The notes beneath the pieces are model-generated. The model ran no database searches and was not told the origin of the DNA. It worked only from the letters and a program-made list of their open reading frames with translations. From assembly GCF_000969605.1 (NCBI RefSeq), contig NZ_JZUE01000028.1:1-64000 (forward strand): a DNA stretch of 64,000 bases, written 5' to 3'. The stretch's first letter is position 1. Each line of letters begins with the position of its first letter. This DNA is from Aquincola tertiaricarbonis (GTDB lineage Bacteria; Pseudomonadota; Gammaproteobacteria; Burkholderiales; Burkholderiaceae_C). The position numbers were made by a program, and so were the translations under genes. Shown piece by piece: positions 27,331 to 36,372 of this stretch.

Positions 27331-27981
27331 TTAAGCCACGAGGCAGGCTGCGCAGTAGCGGGCCTCGTTCTCGTGGATGTGGTCGTGAAGCATGGCACAT
27401 GCCTTATCCACCTTGCCACGCTGAAGCACGTCGACCAGCACCTGATGACTCTCGACACCATTGTCGATGGGTGCCCGAAACCGCAGCGCGATCAACTGGT
27501 AGCGAATGAGGTCATACGCGCCGCGCAGGTAGGTGTTCGGACAACAGGTAAGGAATACATGGTGGAAGTCCATGTCCAACCATGACAGTTGGTTGACATC
27601 ACCCGCCGCTTCGGCCAACTCCATGGCTTTTACCAGCGCAGCGAGCTCGTCAATCAACACGTTGCGGTTGGTCGCGTAGGCCTCCCGCAAGGCCGCAATC
27701 TCGATCATCGAGCGGAACCGGCACAGCTGGGTCACTTGAACCGGCTCGAGTTGGAACACGAACGTGCCGCGCTGGGGATGGATCTCCACCAGGCCCTGAA
27801 TCTTCAACCGCACCAAGGCTTCGCGCACTGGCGTCTTGCTGATGCCCATGCTTTGCGCCAGCTGGATCTCCGACACCTGCTCACCCAGCCGCAGGTCACC
27901 CTCGACGATGGCTTTGCGGATCCGCTCGAAAGCGAGGTCGGTCAGCAGTTGGGGGCGCTCAAGTCGTAACGGGTGGCTCAT
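27331..27981 (-). CDS. GntR-family regulator, FCD subfamily
   Basis: The protein has 216 residues, with the start at 27979-27981 (MSHPLRLERPQLLTDLAFERI). The winged helix is typical (LRLGEQVSEIQLAQSMGISK, TPVREALVRLKIQGLVEI). The FCD effector domain has the metal-binding His/Asp pattern (DMDFHHVFL, HQVLVDVL, MLHDHIHENE). It is divergent from the TRAP transporter operon with 87 bases between the starts. It is therefore likely a repressor of that operon released by its substrate or a breakdown product. Confidence 0.88.
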   Translation of the reverse strand: MSHPLRLERPQLLTDLAFERIRKAIVEGDLRLGEQVSEIQLAQSMGISKTPVREALVRLKIQGLVEIHPQRGTFVFQLEPVQVTQLCRFRSMIEIAALREAYATNRNVLIDELAALVKAMELAEAAGDVNQLSWLDMDFHHVFLTCCPNTYLRGAYDLIRYQLIALRFRAPIDNGVESHQVLVDVLQRGKVDKACAMLHDHIHENEARYCAACLVA

Positions 27982-28040
27982 AGGGAGACGGTTGTACAGG
28001 CGCACGCATTGTATCCCACTAGGGTAACTACGCATGCCAG

Positions 28041-28056
28041 ATCTGAGATATCAGAT
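28041..28056. promoter_or_regulatory. Candidate operator between gntR and the TRAP operon
   Basis: ATCTGA-gata-TCAGAT is a perfect 6-bp inverted repeat with a four-base spacer. It lies 13 bases before the DctQ start and is the only clear dyad in the divergent intergenic region. It is proposed as the binding site of the neighbouring GntR regulator. Confidence 0.4.
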
Positions 28057-28068
28057 AACACTGCCTGC

Positions 28069-28629
28069 ATGACATCACAGCCTGCATCGCCGGTCAGGAC
28101 GATTACCCCCGGGGCCGGCGCCCCAATCTCTGCTGTGGAGCGATGGCTCGTCAGCGCCAATCGGTCGGTATTGGTGGTTCTGCTGGGTGTGATGGCAGCG
28201 CTCGTTATCGCGAACGTGATGTGCCGTTATCTAGTCGGGATCTCCTTCCCGTGGGTGGAAGAAGTCAGCCGGTACATGATGGTGTGGGCCGCCTTCCTCG
28301 GCGCAGGGCCGGCCTTGCGCGTCGGCGGCCACATCGCCATCGAAACACTGCCCAACGCGCTGCCCGAGCGGGCCGCTCGGGTGCTGCGTGCTGCGCTGGT
28401 GCTCGTGATGGCCGCGACGCTGCTGACGACCGTGTGGATCGGGGCGGAGTACACCCAGTTCGGGTGGGAGCAGGAAACGCCGGTGTTGGGTTGGTCGGCG
28501 GGCACGGTCTATCTCGCCATTCCCATCGGCGCTGCGCTGGCTTTGGTGCACCTTGCTTTCGTGGCGCGCCAATGGATCCGCAGCGGCGAGTGGGAGCGCG
28601 TCGAGGGGTTCGATCCGCAGGCTCTTTAA
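28069..28629 (+). CDS. TRAP transporter small membrane subunit (DctQ type)
   Basis: The 186-residue protein has four predicted TM helices (about 32-52, 70-90, 106-127, 150-170). It carries the DctQ family motif FPWVEEVSRYMMVWAAFLGA followed by LRVGGHIAIE. It works with the DctM channel subunit encoded 15 bases downstream and the periplasmic DctP protein in secondary, Na+-driven uptake of organic acids. It is the first gene of a long operon. Confidence 0.9.
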   Translation: MTSQPASPVRTITPGAGAPISAVERWLVSANRSVLVVLLGVMAALVIANVMCRYLVGISFPWVEEVSRYMMVWAAFLGAGPALRVGGHIAIETLPNALPERAARVLRAALVLVMAATLLTTVWIGAEYTQFGWEQETPVLGWSAGTVYLAIPIGAALALVHLAFVARQWIRSGEWERVEGFDPQAL

Positions 28630-28644
28630 TCAAATCGCATCGCC

Positions 28645-29937
28645 ATGACCGCAATCCTCGGACTCAGCTTCGTCGGCCTGATGGCCATCGGCCTGCCCAT
28701 TGCCTTTGCCATGCTCATCGCCGGCCTGGTGGCTGTCTGGTTGAAGCCCGGCATGACCTCGCTGGTGGTGGTGGCACAGAACTTGTTCAGTGGCCTCGAC
28801 AGCTTTCCCTTGCTCGCCATCCCGTTCTTCATCCTGGCGGCCGAGTTGATGTCGGGTGGGGCACTCACGGATGTGCTGCTGCAGTTTGCTGCAAGACTGG
28901 TTGGGCAACGCCGAGGCGGCCTCGGCCATGCCAACATCCTCACGCTCACGTTTTTCTCGGGCATCAGCGGCTCGGCACTGGCCGATGCCGCAGGGCCGGG
29001 ATCGATGCTCATCAAAATGATGCGCAAGGCAGGCTACAGCGATGCGTATGCAGCCGCGCTGACCGCGAGCACGGCGATCGTTGGGCCCATCATCCCGCCT
29101 TCGATCATCATGATTGTGTATGCGCTGACGGACAACAGCGTGACGATCACGGGCCTGTTCCTCGCCGGCGTGGTGCCCGGCGTACTGATCGCGCTGTCTT
29201 TGGCGCTGGTCAATCACTGGGTCAGCATCAAGCGGAACTACCGATCCGCTCCGGAGTTACTCGATCCCTCGCCGATGCTGCGTTTGTTCGTCAAGGCCAT
29301 TCCGGCCTTGATGCTGCCGGTCATCATCCTTGGCGGCATTCACTTTGGCGTGTTTACACCTACCGAGGCCTCCGCCGCAGCTGTGCTGTATGCGTTGATC
29401 GTTGGTCGCTTCGTCTACGGCACGCTGCGCTTGTCGATGCTGCCCGCCATCCTGTTTCGCACGGCGCTGATGACCGCGTCCATTCTTTTCATCGTGGCCA
29501 CCTCGGCGGTTTTTGCCTGGGTGTTGACGGTGGGCCAGGTGCCCCAGGCGGTGGCCAGCTGGATCGCCGGCATGCAGCTCACGCCCGTGGTGCTGCTGCT
29601 GGCCATCAACTTGCTGTTGCTGGTGGTGGGCATCTTCATTGAGCCACTGCCTGGCGTGATGATCATGGTGCCCATTCTCGCGCCGTTGGCAGACGCCGCA
29701 GGCCTCAATCCGTTGCACTTCGCCATCGTCGTGATCGTGAACCTGACGCTCGGGATGATCACGCCGCCGGTGGGAGGGCTGCTGTTCGTCACCTCCATCG
29801 TGTCTGGCGTGTCCATGGCCCGCATGGTCCGGGAGGCTCGGCCGATGCTCGTCGCGCTTTTGGTGGTGCTGGGGCTGTTGACGTTCATCCCCGCGCTGTC
29901 GACCTGGTTACCGGGCTTGCTTGGCTACCGCAACTGA
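28645..29937 (+). CDS. TRAP transporter large membrane subunit (DctM type)
   Basis: The 430-residue, very hydrophobic protein has about 12 TM segments. Family motifs: FSGLDSFPLLAIPFFILAAE, FFSGISGSALADAAGPGSML, ASTAIVGPIIPPSIIMIVYA and NLTLGMITPPVGGLLFVTS. The length is typical of DctM. It forms the ion-coupled transport channel together with the upstream DctQ. Confidence 0.93.
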   Translation: MTAILGLSFVGLMAIGLPIAFAMLIAGLVAVWLKPGMTSLVVVAQNLFSGLDSFPLLAIPFFILAAELMSGGALTDVLLQFAARLVGQRRGGLGHANILTLTFFSGISGSALADAAGPGSMLIKMMRKAGYSDAYAAALTASTAIVGPIIPPSIIMIVYALTDNSVTITGLFLAGVVPGVLIALSLALVNHWVSIKRNYRSAPELLDPSPMLRLFVKAIPALMLPVIILGGIHFGVFTPTEASAAAVLYALIVGRFVYGTLRLSMLPAILFRTALMTASILFIVATSAVFAWVLTVGQVPQAVASWIAGMQLTPVVLLLAINLLLLVVGIFIEPLPGVMIMVPILAPLADAAGLNPLHFAIVVIVNLTLGMITPPVGGLLFVTSIVSGVSMARMVREARPMLVALLVVLGLLTFIPALSTWLPGLLGYRN

Positions 29938-29971
29938 TCTCAGCAACTTTCAACTCCAAGGAGACACACCG

Positions 29972-30991
29972 ATGAGCATTCAGCGCAAGACGTTCCTGGC
30001 CGCCATGGCGCTGGCCTTGGCTAGCCTGACAGCCGGGCATGCCGCTGCCCAGAAGGTCCTGAAATACACGCACTTCCAGCCAGCCAAGCCCGACCAGCCC
30101 AAGCATGTGGCGGCGCTGGCGTTTAAGGAGCATGTCGAGAAGGCCACCAATGGCTCGATCAAGGTGGAGCTGTACCCAGCTGGTCAACTAGGTCCGGCCA
30201 ATCAGATCATGGAAGGTCTGCGGCTGGGCTCCGTGGAGATGGCGGTGGTGCACGACGGCGGTATGACAGGCGTCTACAAGACGTTCAACATCTTTGGGCT
30301 GCCCTACCTCTTCAATGACCATGCGCATGCCTATGCGGTGCTGGACGGCCAATTCGGTCGCGAGCTGGCCGAGGACATGCGAAAGAAGACGGGAATCCGA
30401 TTGATGGGATATGCCGACAACGGCATCCGTCATTTCACCAACTCGAAGCGCGCCATCAAGACACCCGACGACATGAAGGGTCTGAAGATTCGTGTGCAAC
30501 CGAGCCCGGTGTTCGTCAAGTTAGTCGAGTCGCTTGGCGGCAGCGCGACGGCGATCGATTGGGGCGAGCTGCCGGCAGCCCTGGCGCAGGGGACAGCCGA
30601 TGGGCAGGAGAATGGCGTGACCAATGTGCTGGCCGCCAGCCTATATCAGCATCAGAAGTTCGCCACACTGGACGGCCATGTCTACAGCTTGCATGCCTAC
30701 CTCGTGAGCGACCGCTTTTTCAACGGCCTGAGCGACGTTGAAAAGAAGGCGGTCAGCGAAGGAGTTGAGAAGGCCAAGAAGATCCATCGGGACATGACGC
30801 GCGAGCAAGACGTGTCGGCTAAGAAGGTGCTGACAGACAAGGGCATGACGGTCACGGAGCTGACGCCTGCGGAGGTCGACCGGTTCCGCCAACTGGCGCA
30901 GCCGGCGGTCCGGAAGTACCTGGAAGCGGAAGTCAGCAAAGAGTGGACTGACAAGCTGATGACGGCCAGCACGGCCGCGCGCGCCAAGTGA
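29972..30991 (+). CDS. TRAP transporter periplasmic binding protein (DctP type)
   Basis: The 339-residue protein has a signal peptide (MSIQRKTFLAAMALALASLT...AAAQ). DctP-family segments include GSIKVELYPAGQLGPANQIM, FNIFGLPYLFNDHAHAYAVL, and the carboxylate-binding Arg in LKIRVQPSPVFVKLVESLGG. ALAQGTADGQENGVTNVLAA follows. The ribosome site is AAGGAGACACACC. The conserved Arg implies an acidic substrate, probably a sugar acid or keto acid given the downstream kinase, aldolase-like protein and dehydrogenases. Confidence 0.92.
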   Translation: MSIQRKTFLAAMALALASLTAGHAAAQKVLKYTHFQPAKPDQPKHVAALAFKEHVEKATNGSIKVELYPAGQLGPANQIMEGLRLGSVEMAVVHDGGMTGVYKTFNIFGLPYLFNDHAHAYAVLDGQFGRELAEDMRKKTGIRLMGYADNGIRHFTNSKRAIKTPDDMKGLKIRVQPSPVFVKLVESLGGSATAIDWGELPAALAQGTADGQENGVTNVLAASLYQHQKFATLDGHVYSLHAYLVSDRFFNGLSDVEKKAVSEGVEKAKKIHRDMTREQDVSAKKVLTDKGMTVTELTPAEVDRFRQLAQPAVRKYLEAEVSKEWTDKLMTASTAARAK

Positions 30992-31986
30992 TGAGCGCCG
31001 TTGCCGCCGGGGCGGCCGCACCGGCTGTCGGACACCGCATGCTGCGCGTCGTGGCGCTGGACGACGGTTATGCCGCGTACGACCAAGAGGTAGCGCTGCT
31101 CGCGGCGGTGGGCGCGACCTTCGAGGTCATCGCTTGTAAGGGCGACCCACACCTCGCCGCGGGCTGCGTGCAGGACGCGGATGTGGTCCTGGTGCGCGAG
31201 TCGCCGGTTGATCGATCCGTCATCGATGCGATGCGGCGGTGCCGCGCGATCATCCGCTATGGGATCGGTGTGGACAACATCGACCTGGCCTATGCCCGTG
31301 AGCGAGGCATTGCGGTGGCAAACGTGCCCGACTATGGCATTGACGAGGTCAGCACCCAGGCAGTGGCCTTGGCGCTCTCGGTGGTGCGCCGCCTGCGTCG
31401 GCATGATGCCGAGGTGCGCTCGGGTCGGTGGTCCACGGGTGTCCTGGCGCCGATGTACCGGTTGCGGCATCGCACGTTGGGTCTCATTGGATACGGGCGC
31501 ATTGCCCGCATGACCCACGAAAAGCTGCAGGGCTTCGGCTTTGGCCGTGTGCTGGTTTGTGACCCGGCGGCTGACTTGCCCGCTGGCGTGGAGCGGGCAG
31601 GACTTGACGAATTGTGCAGCCAGGCGGACTTGATTTCGTTGCACGCACCCTTGACTCCGCAGACTCGGCATTTGATTGATGCTCGGCGGCTGTCCTTGAT
31701 GCGCCCCACGGCCGTACTGGTCAACACGGCTCGTGGCGGGTTGGTGGACCTCGATGCCTTGCACGCTGCGCTGTCCCGCAAGCAAATCCTCGGCGCCGGG
31801 CTCGATGTCTTCGAGCCCGAGCCGCCGAACGCCAACCACCCGTTGTTTGCGTTGGACAACGTCGTCGTCACCAACCACATTGGCTGGTACAGCGAAGAAG
31901 CCATGCGTGAGTTGCAGCGCAAGGCGGCAGAAGAAGCCGTGCGGGCGCTGCGCGGCGAGCCTTTGCACCACTGGCTCAACCGGTAG
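30991..31986 (+). CDS. D-isomer-specific 2-hydroxyacid dehydrogenase
   Basis: The 331-residue protein starts with an ATG overlapping the DctP stop (TGATG); a GTG three bases earlier is possible. The NAD-binding loop is LGLIGYGRIARMTHEKLQGF. The catalytic residues are visible as Arg in VNTARGGLVD, Glu in DVFEPEPP and His in VVTNHIGWYSEE. It interconverts a 2-keto acid and the D-hydroxy acid using NAD(P)H. Its place suggests the TRAP substrate or an intermediate is a 2-hydroxy or 2-oxo acid. Confidence 0.88.
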   Translation: MSAVAAGAAAPAVGHRMLRVVALDDGYAAYDQEVALLAAVGATFEVIACKGDPHLAAGCVQDADVVLVRESPVDRSVIDAMRRCRAIIRYGIGVDNIDLAYARERGIAVANVPDYGIDEVSTQAVALALSVVRRLRRHDAEVRSGRWSTGVLAPMYRLRHRTLGLIGYGRIARMTHEKLQGFGFGRVLVCDPAADLPAGVERAGLDELCSQADLISLHAPLTPQTRHLIDARRLSLMRPTAVLVNTARGGLVDLDALHAALSRKQILGAGLDVFEPEPPNANHPLFALDNVVVTNHIGWYSEEAMRELQRKAAEEAVRALRGEPLHHWLNR

Positions 31987-32021
31987 TGATATTCCGATCA
32001 ATTTTCAAGAGGCAGGCAAAC

Positions 32022-32669
32022 ATGAATGATCTGATTGAAGGTTTCAAGAACGTCGCGGTCGCTTCCGTGGCGGATGCCGTCGACAAGGTGTGTGGCAAGC
32101 AGGGCTACATGGACGCATCCATCAAACCGCGCATCAATGACCAGCGCATCTGTGGCCCTGCCGCCACCGTCCTGGAAGCGGCCACCGACGAGTTCGTGCC
32201 GCCGCAGCATGCGCTCGACCTGATCGACGAGGTGGAAGCAGGCAGCGTGATCGTCATTTCGATTGCTGGCGGCGAGCCGAATGTGGCGGTTTGGGGTGGC
32301 TTGATGACCGCCGGCGCTGTCGCCAACGGGCATGCCGGTGCGGTTCTTGATGGCGGGGTGCGCGATCTGACGGAGATCCGCCGTGACTACGGATTTCCGG
32401 TGTATGCCCGTGATGTGAGTCCTGGCACGACGCTGGGCCGCTACAAGACGGTCGCCGCCCAAGTGCCGGTGGAGGTCGGCGGCATCGTAGTGCACCCCGG
32501 CGACATCGTCGTCGGTGATGTGGACGGGGTGGTGGTGGTGCCGAAGGAGCGTGCACCCGAGGTGCTGGCGATGGCGGTGGAGATCGATGCGCGCGAACTT
32601 GAGCAAGCACGCCTGATCATCGCCGAGCGCTCCTTGCGCAAGGGGTTGGCCAAGTACGGTCGCATCTGA
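32022..32669 (+). CDS. RraA-like / HMG aldolase-family protein
   Basis: The 215-residue protein has an RraA fold. It shows SVADAVDKVCGKQGYMDASI, the loop GGLMTAGAVANGHAGAVLDG with GVRDLTEIRR (Arg and Asp of the aldolase active site present) and HPGDIVVGDVDGVVVVP. Enzymes with these residues are class II pyruvate aldolases or oxaloacetate decarboxylases; true RraA lacks activity. It lies in the operon between a hydroxyacid dehydrogenase and a KDG-type kinase, so a cleavage step on a sugar-derived keto acid is plausible. Confidence 0.78.
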   Translation: MNDLIEGFKNVAVASVADAVDKVCGKQGYMDASIKPRINDQRICGPAATVLEAATDEFVPPQHALDLIDEVEAGSVIVISIAGGEPNVAVWGGLMTAGAVANGHAGAVLDGGVRDLTEIRRDYGFPVYARDVSPGTTLGRYKTVAAQVPVEVGGIVVHPGDIVVGDVDGVVVVPKERAPEVLAMAVEIDARELEQARLIIAERSLRKGLAKYGRI

Positions 32670-33628
32670 TGGACAGCGCGTCCCAGCCAAGCGGCTCGAT
32701 GCCACTCGACATCCTGGCCATGGGGGAGCCCATGGTGGAATTCAACCAGACCGGTGAGGGCGGCGGTCGTCAGTACCTGCAGGGGTTCGGCGGCGACACC
32801 TCCAACTTCGCCATCGCGGCTGCCCGCCAGGGCGCCCGCGTGGGCTATCTGAGTGCCGTGGGTGACGACGCATACGGTCGGCTGCTGCGGGCGCTATGGG
32901 CACGGGAGGGCGTCGACGACGCGGGGGTGCGCACCGATCCCGCAGCGTTCACGGCGGTTTACTTCGTGACCCATGACGCCCATGGGCACCACTTCAGCTT
33001 CTTTCGCAGCGGGTCGGCGGCCAGCCGGATGTCGCCGCAAACGCTTGCGCTCGATCGCATCCGTGCAGCGCGCGTCTTGCACCTGTCCGGTATTTCCATG
33101 GCAATCTCGGTCAGTGCCTGCGACGCGGCCTACGCGGCGATGGAAGAAGCCAAAGCCAGCGGAGTGCAGGTGGCATTCGACACCAACCTGCGCATGAAGT
33201 TGTGGTCCATCGACCGGGCGCGCGCGGTGATGACCGACGTCATTGGCCGCTGCGACATCTGTCTGCCGAGTTACGACGACGTGGTGGCCATCATGGGGCT
33301 ATCGGATCCGGATGCGCTGGTCGATCAATGCCTACGTCTCGGCGCTGGCGTCGTTGCACTCAAGCTCGGCGCGCAAGGTGCGGTGGTGGCGGACGGAAGC
33401 CGGCGCTATCGGATAGCGCCGCACGCGTGCCGGCCTGTCGACGCAACGGGTGCAGGCGACACCTTTGGCGGAGCGTTTGTGGCGCGGCTGCTGGCAGGCG
33501 ACGACCTGGAGACCGCGGGGCACTATGCAGCGGTGGCCGCTGCGCTGGCCACGGAAGGCTATGGCGCGGTGGAACCGATTCCAACACATGACCAAGTGCG
33601 CAAGGCGCTCGTGGCGAGAGCTGCCTGA
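32669..33628 (+). CDS. PfkB-family sugar kinase (2-keto-3-deoxygluconate kinase-like)
   Basis: The 319-residue kinase has the PfkB N-terminal signature GGDTSNFAIAAARQGARVG (residues 41-59) and the C-terminal DATGAGDTFGGAF (258-270), with Asp264 as catalytic base. LPSYDDVVAIMG resembles KdgK. The start overlaps the upstream stop (TGATG). Phosphorylation of 2-keto-3-deoxygluconate or a related keto-deoxy acid is the best guess. No KDPG aldolase is present, but the RraA-like neighbour may serve instead. Confidence 0.85.
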   Translation: MDSASQPSGSMPLDILAMGEPMVEFNQTGEGGGRQYLQGFGGDTSNFAIAAARQGARVGYLSAVGDDAYGRLLRALWAREGVDDAGVRTDPAAFTAVYFVTHDAHGHHFSFFRSGSAASRMSPQTLALDRIRAARVLHLSGISMAISVSACDAAYAAMEEAKASGVQVAFDTNLRMKLWSIDRARAVMTDVIGRCDICLPSYDDVVAIMGLSDPDALVDQCLRLGAGVVALKLGAQGAVVADGSRRYRIAPHACRPVDATGAGDTFGGAFVARLLAGDDLETAGHYAAVAAALATEGYGAVEPIPTHDQVRKALVARAA

Positions 33629-33729
33629 GCGAGGCCGATGTCCTGCGCTGGATGTCTGCAGCTGCACTCTGGATGAACCGATCATTGCGCGGGCCTAAGC
33701 CATGGCCCTCGCAACAGGAGACTGCCACC

Positions 33730-34968
33730 ATGAGGTGCACGAGAACCTTTCGCAACCTGGCCGCCCTCGGCTTGCTGGCGATCGCCGGCACGACCATGGC
33801 AGCGGGACCGTTGACGAAGAAGTCCGGCCCGCAGCCCGTCGTTGTCGCGGAATGGACCCGGTTGTCCTTCGACCTCGGCGACGCCGCGGCGGAGAAAGCC
33901 TACGACGACCAGCAGATCTACAAAAAAGTGCTGCTGCAGGGCGCGAAGGTGGGCGCCGATGGCACGATTTACGTGAGCACCGCGCGCTGGGGCGGGCCGG
34001 AGGTGCCGGCCACCTTGTCCAAGCTGGTCCGCAGGAATGGTGCGTGGAAGCTGCAGCCTTTTCCGAGCAAGGCGATGAACGACATCAACAATCCTAGGGG
34101 ACTGAAGGCGGTCCTGGGTTTCGAGATCGATCGTCACGGTGTGATGTGGATCCTTGATCAAGGCCACGTGGCTGGCGCTCCGAGCCGGCCCGGCGACGAG
34201 AAGCTCATTGCATGGGACCTGAAGAATGACCAGGAAGTTGCCCGCTACGAGTTCACCGACGCCGACAGCGACAAGAAGTGTTCGTTCCTGAACGACGTCG
34301 TGATCGACAACGACAACGGATTTGCCTACATCACCGATTCCGGCATCTTCTGCGATCCTTTGAAGGGCGGGCTGATCGTCTATGACATCCACAAGAACCA
34401 GGCCAAGCGAGTACTCTCAGCGCCTGAATGGGTCGGCGACGAGAACTTCAGCTTCCAGATCCATGGTCGCGATGTGCTCAAGCCCAAAGACGGCCGGCCC
34501 AACCGCATGCGCACAGGGGCCGACGGCATCGCGCTGTCGGGCGACAAGCAGACCCTCTACTGGACGAACTTGACGGGCAACCGGCTGCTCAAGCTGCCGA
34601 CCGCAATGCTGCGCGACTTTTACAAGACGGAAGACGAACTCCGCCAGGCAGTAAAAGTGGATGCCATACTGCCTTCCAACACCGACGGAATGACCGCAGA
34701 CCGGGCCGGCAACCTCTACCTGAGCGCGTTGATGCTCAACGGCATCATGAAGCGCGATAGCAAGACGGGTGCGATCACGCCATGGGTCACACACGACGAG
34801 ATGTCATGGGTCGACACGCTGTCTTGGGGGCCGGGCGGCTCGCTGTATGCGGTGAGCAATCACCTGCACCTGTGGGTGGATGGCGACATGGACTTTGACC
34901 GCCCTGCGGTGCCGAACTTCCGCATCTACAAGATGGACGTCGGCGCCAAGCCGTATACCTCGCAATGA
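33730..34968 (+). CDS. Exported major royal jelly/SMP-30-like beta-propeller protein
   Basis: The 412-residue protein has a signal peptide (MRCTRTFRNLAALGLLAIAG...MAAG). The body looks like a six-bladed propeller of the MRJP/yellow family: WGGPEVPATLSKLVR, GVMWILDQGHVAG, CSFLNDVVIDNDNGFAYITD with SGIF, ADGIALSGDKQTLYWTNLTG and PSNTDGMTADRAGNLYLSAL. Bacterial relatives may be periplasmic lactonases or binding proteins, but no activity is proved for them. In this sugar-acid operon a lactone-opening role is a reasonable hypothesis. The ribosome site is AGGAGA. Confidence 0.75.
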   Translation: MRCTRTFRNLAALGLLAIAGTTMAAGPLTKKSGPQPVVVAEWTRLSFDLGDAAAEKAYDDQQIYKKVLLQGAKVGADGTIYVSTARWGGPEVPATLSKLVRRNGAWKLQPFPSKAMNDINNPRGLKAVLGFEIDRHGVMWILDQGHVAGAPSRPGDEKLIAWDLKNDQEVARYEFTDADSDKKCSFLNDVVIDNDNGFAYITDSGIFCDPLKGGLIVYDIHKNQAKRVLSAPEWVGDENFSFQIHGRDVLKPKDGRPNRMRTGADGIALSGDKQTLYWTNLTGNRLLKLPTAMLRDFYKTEDELRQAVKVDAILPSNTDGMTADRAGNLYLSALMLNGIMKRDSKTGAITPWVTHDEMSWVDTLSWGPGGSLYAVSNHLHLWVDGDMDFDRPAVPNFRIYKMDVGAKPYTSQ

Positions 34969-34984
34969 GCAGGGCAGGGCAATC

Positions 34985-35722
34985 ATGACATTTGAGGGAA
35001 ACCTGTACCAGGGCAGGCACGTCGCGGTCGTCGGTGGTACCAGCGGCATCGGGCTGGCCATTTCACAAGCGTTCGCCGCGCACGGCGCCAGCGTGTTGGC
35101 GACTGGCGCAACGCTCGACGAGGTGGCGGCTGTCCGTGACACGCAGGGAACTGACCACCTCCAAGCGGAAGTACTGGATGTTCGCGATGGCGCGGCGGTG
35201 CAGACCCTGCTCGGCGGCCGGCCGTGGAGCGTGCTGGTGTGCTGCGCCGGTGTGATCCGTCGGGCGGGTGCTGAACATGACCCCGACGTGTTTGCGGAGG
35301 TCATCGACATCAATTTGAACGGCACCATGCGCTGCGCCGCTGCCGCTCGACGGGCGCTGGCGGCCTCCAAGGGCGCCATCGTTACTACCGCCTCCATGCT
35401 CAGCTTCTTTGGCGGCGGCCTGGTGCCAGCTTACTCCGCCAGCAAAGGCGGCGTGGCCCAGCTCACCAAGTCGTTGGCCATCGCGTATGCCGCCGATGGC
35501 ATTCGGGTCAATGCGCTGGCCCCAGGCTACATCGCGACACGGTTGACGGGCGCCCTGAAGGACGATGCATCGCGCAGTGATGCAATCGTGGCTCGTACGC
35601 CCATGGGCCGGTGGGGGGCGCCGGACGACGTGGCCCAGGCTGCCCTGTTTCTCGCCTCGCCTGCCGCGGCCTTCGTCACCGGCGTCGTGCTGCCCGTCGA
35701 CGGCGGCTATTTGGTGGCCTGA
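34985..35722 (+). CDS. Short-chain dehydrogenase/reductase
   Basis: The 245-residue classical SDR has the cofactor loop VVGGTSGIGLAISQAF, NAG replaced by CAG in VLVCCAGVIRR, catalytic Ser in TTASMLSFFGG, and YSASK with the Tyr and Lys. The terminus is TGVVLPVDGGYLVA. It is likely an oxidoreductase for a sugar or sugar-acid hydroxyl. It lies 16 bases after the propeller gene, so it is in the same operon. Confidence 0.9.
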   Translation: MTFEGNLYQGRHVAVVGGTSGIGLAISQAFAAHGASVLATGATLDEVAAVRDTQGTDHLQAEVLDVRDGAAVQTLLGGRPWSVLVCCAGVIRRAGAEHDPDVFAEVIDINLNGTMRCAAAARRALAASKGAIVTTASMLSFFGGGLVPAYSASKGGVAQLTKSLAIAYAADGIRVNALAPGYIATRLTGALKDDASRSDAIVARTPMGRWGAPDDVAQAALFLASPAAAFVTGVVLPVDGGYLVA

Positions 35723-35757
35723 ACCCGCCCGCGTTTCCACTTCTGCCGAGCCCACCC

Positions 35758-36249
35758 ATGATCAAGCAGCAACCGCACATCCAACCCGAGATCGCCATGC
35801 CTGCCGTGCCCGAGGACGAGCGGGTTTGGGTGCCCCAAGCGCCACTGGTCTGGTTTCGACCCTTGATGTTCAACACTGTCACCGGTGGCTGGTGCAATTT
35901 GCTGCGAGTTCGCCGTGCCGGGGTGCTGTCACGCCATATTCACCCGAGTGCGGTGACCGGTTACGTGATCAAGGGCGCTTGGCGTTACCTCGAGCACGAC
36001 TGGGTGGCCCGCGAGGGGTCTTTCGTGTACGAACCGCCGGGCGAGATCCACACCCTGGTCGTCGACCAGGCCGCGGACGGCGCCACGGAAATGATCACCT
36101 TCTTCAACATCCAGGGTGCCATGGTTTACCTTGACGAAGATGGACGACAAACCGGTTATGAAGACGTGCACGCGAAGATTGCCATGTGCAGGCAACACTA
36201 TGAAGCGGTGGGACTGGGTGCTGACTACGTCGATCATTTGATTCGTTGA
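35758..36249 (+). CDS. Cupin protein related to 2,4'-dihydroxyacetophenone dioxygenase
   Basis: The 163-residue single-domain cupin has the metal motif spread over SRHIHPSAVTGYVIKGAWRY (His, His) and VYEPPGEIHTLVV (Glu/His). The overall pattern, including the N-terminal VPEDERVWVPQAPLVWFRPL, resembles the DAD/ChrR-type cupins. It might be a dioxygenase or a sugar-acid isomerase. It is the last gene of the TRAP-headed operon; the following 120 bases carry an operator-like site for a different GntR system. Confidence 0.75.
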   Translation: MIKQQPHIQPEIAMPAVPEDERVWVPQAPLVWFRPLMFNTVTGGWCNLLRVRRAGVLSRHIHPSAVTGYVIKGAWRYLEHDWVAREGSFVYEPPGEIHTLVVDQAADGATEMITFFNIQGAMVYLDEDGRQTGYEDVHAKIAMCRQHYEAVGLGADYVDHLIR

Positions 36250-36280
36250 GAGCTCACTGCCCGACCGGGGCGGGATAATC

Positions 36281-36294
36281 CGTATACGATATTC
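36281..36294 (+). promoter_or_regulatory. Operator-like motif, copy 1 (upstream of Abhydrolase_10 gene)
   Basis: CGTATACGATATTC, with the palindromic core CGTATACG. The same 14-mer with at most one change occurs at 39870 and 39967, on both sides of the GntR gene at 39.1-39.9 kb. It lies 79 bases before the next start. It is proposed as a target of that GntR regulator. Confidence 0.6.
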
Positions 36295-36372
36295 AATCGT
36301 CCTGCCTAGAGTGGATGGGCCAAGTCGGAATCACGACGGCGACCAACCCAAAGCAACGGAGCAGGAGAACAG

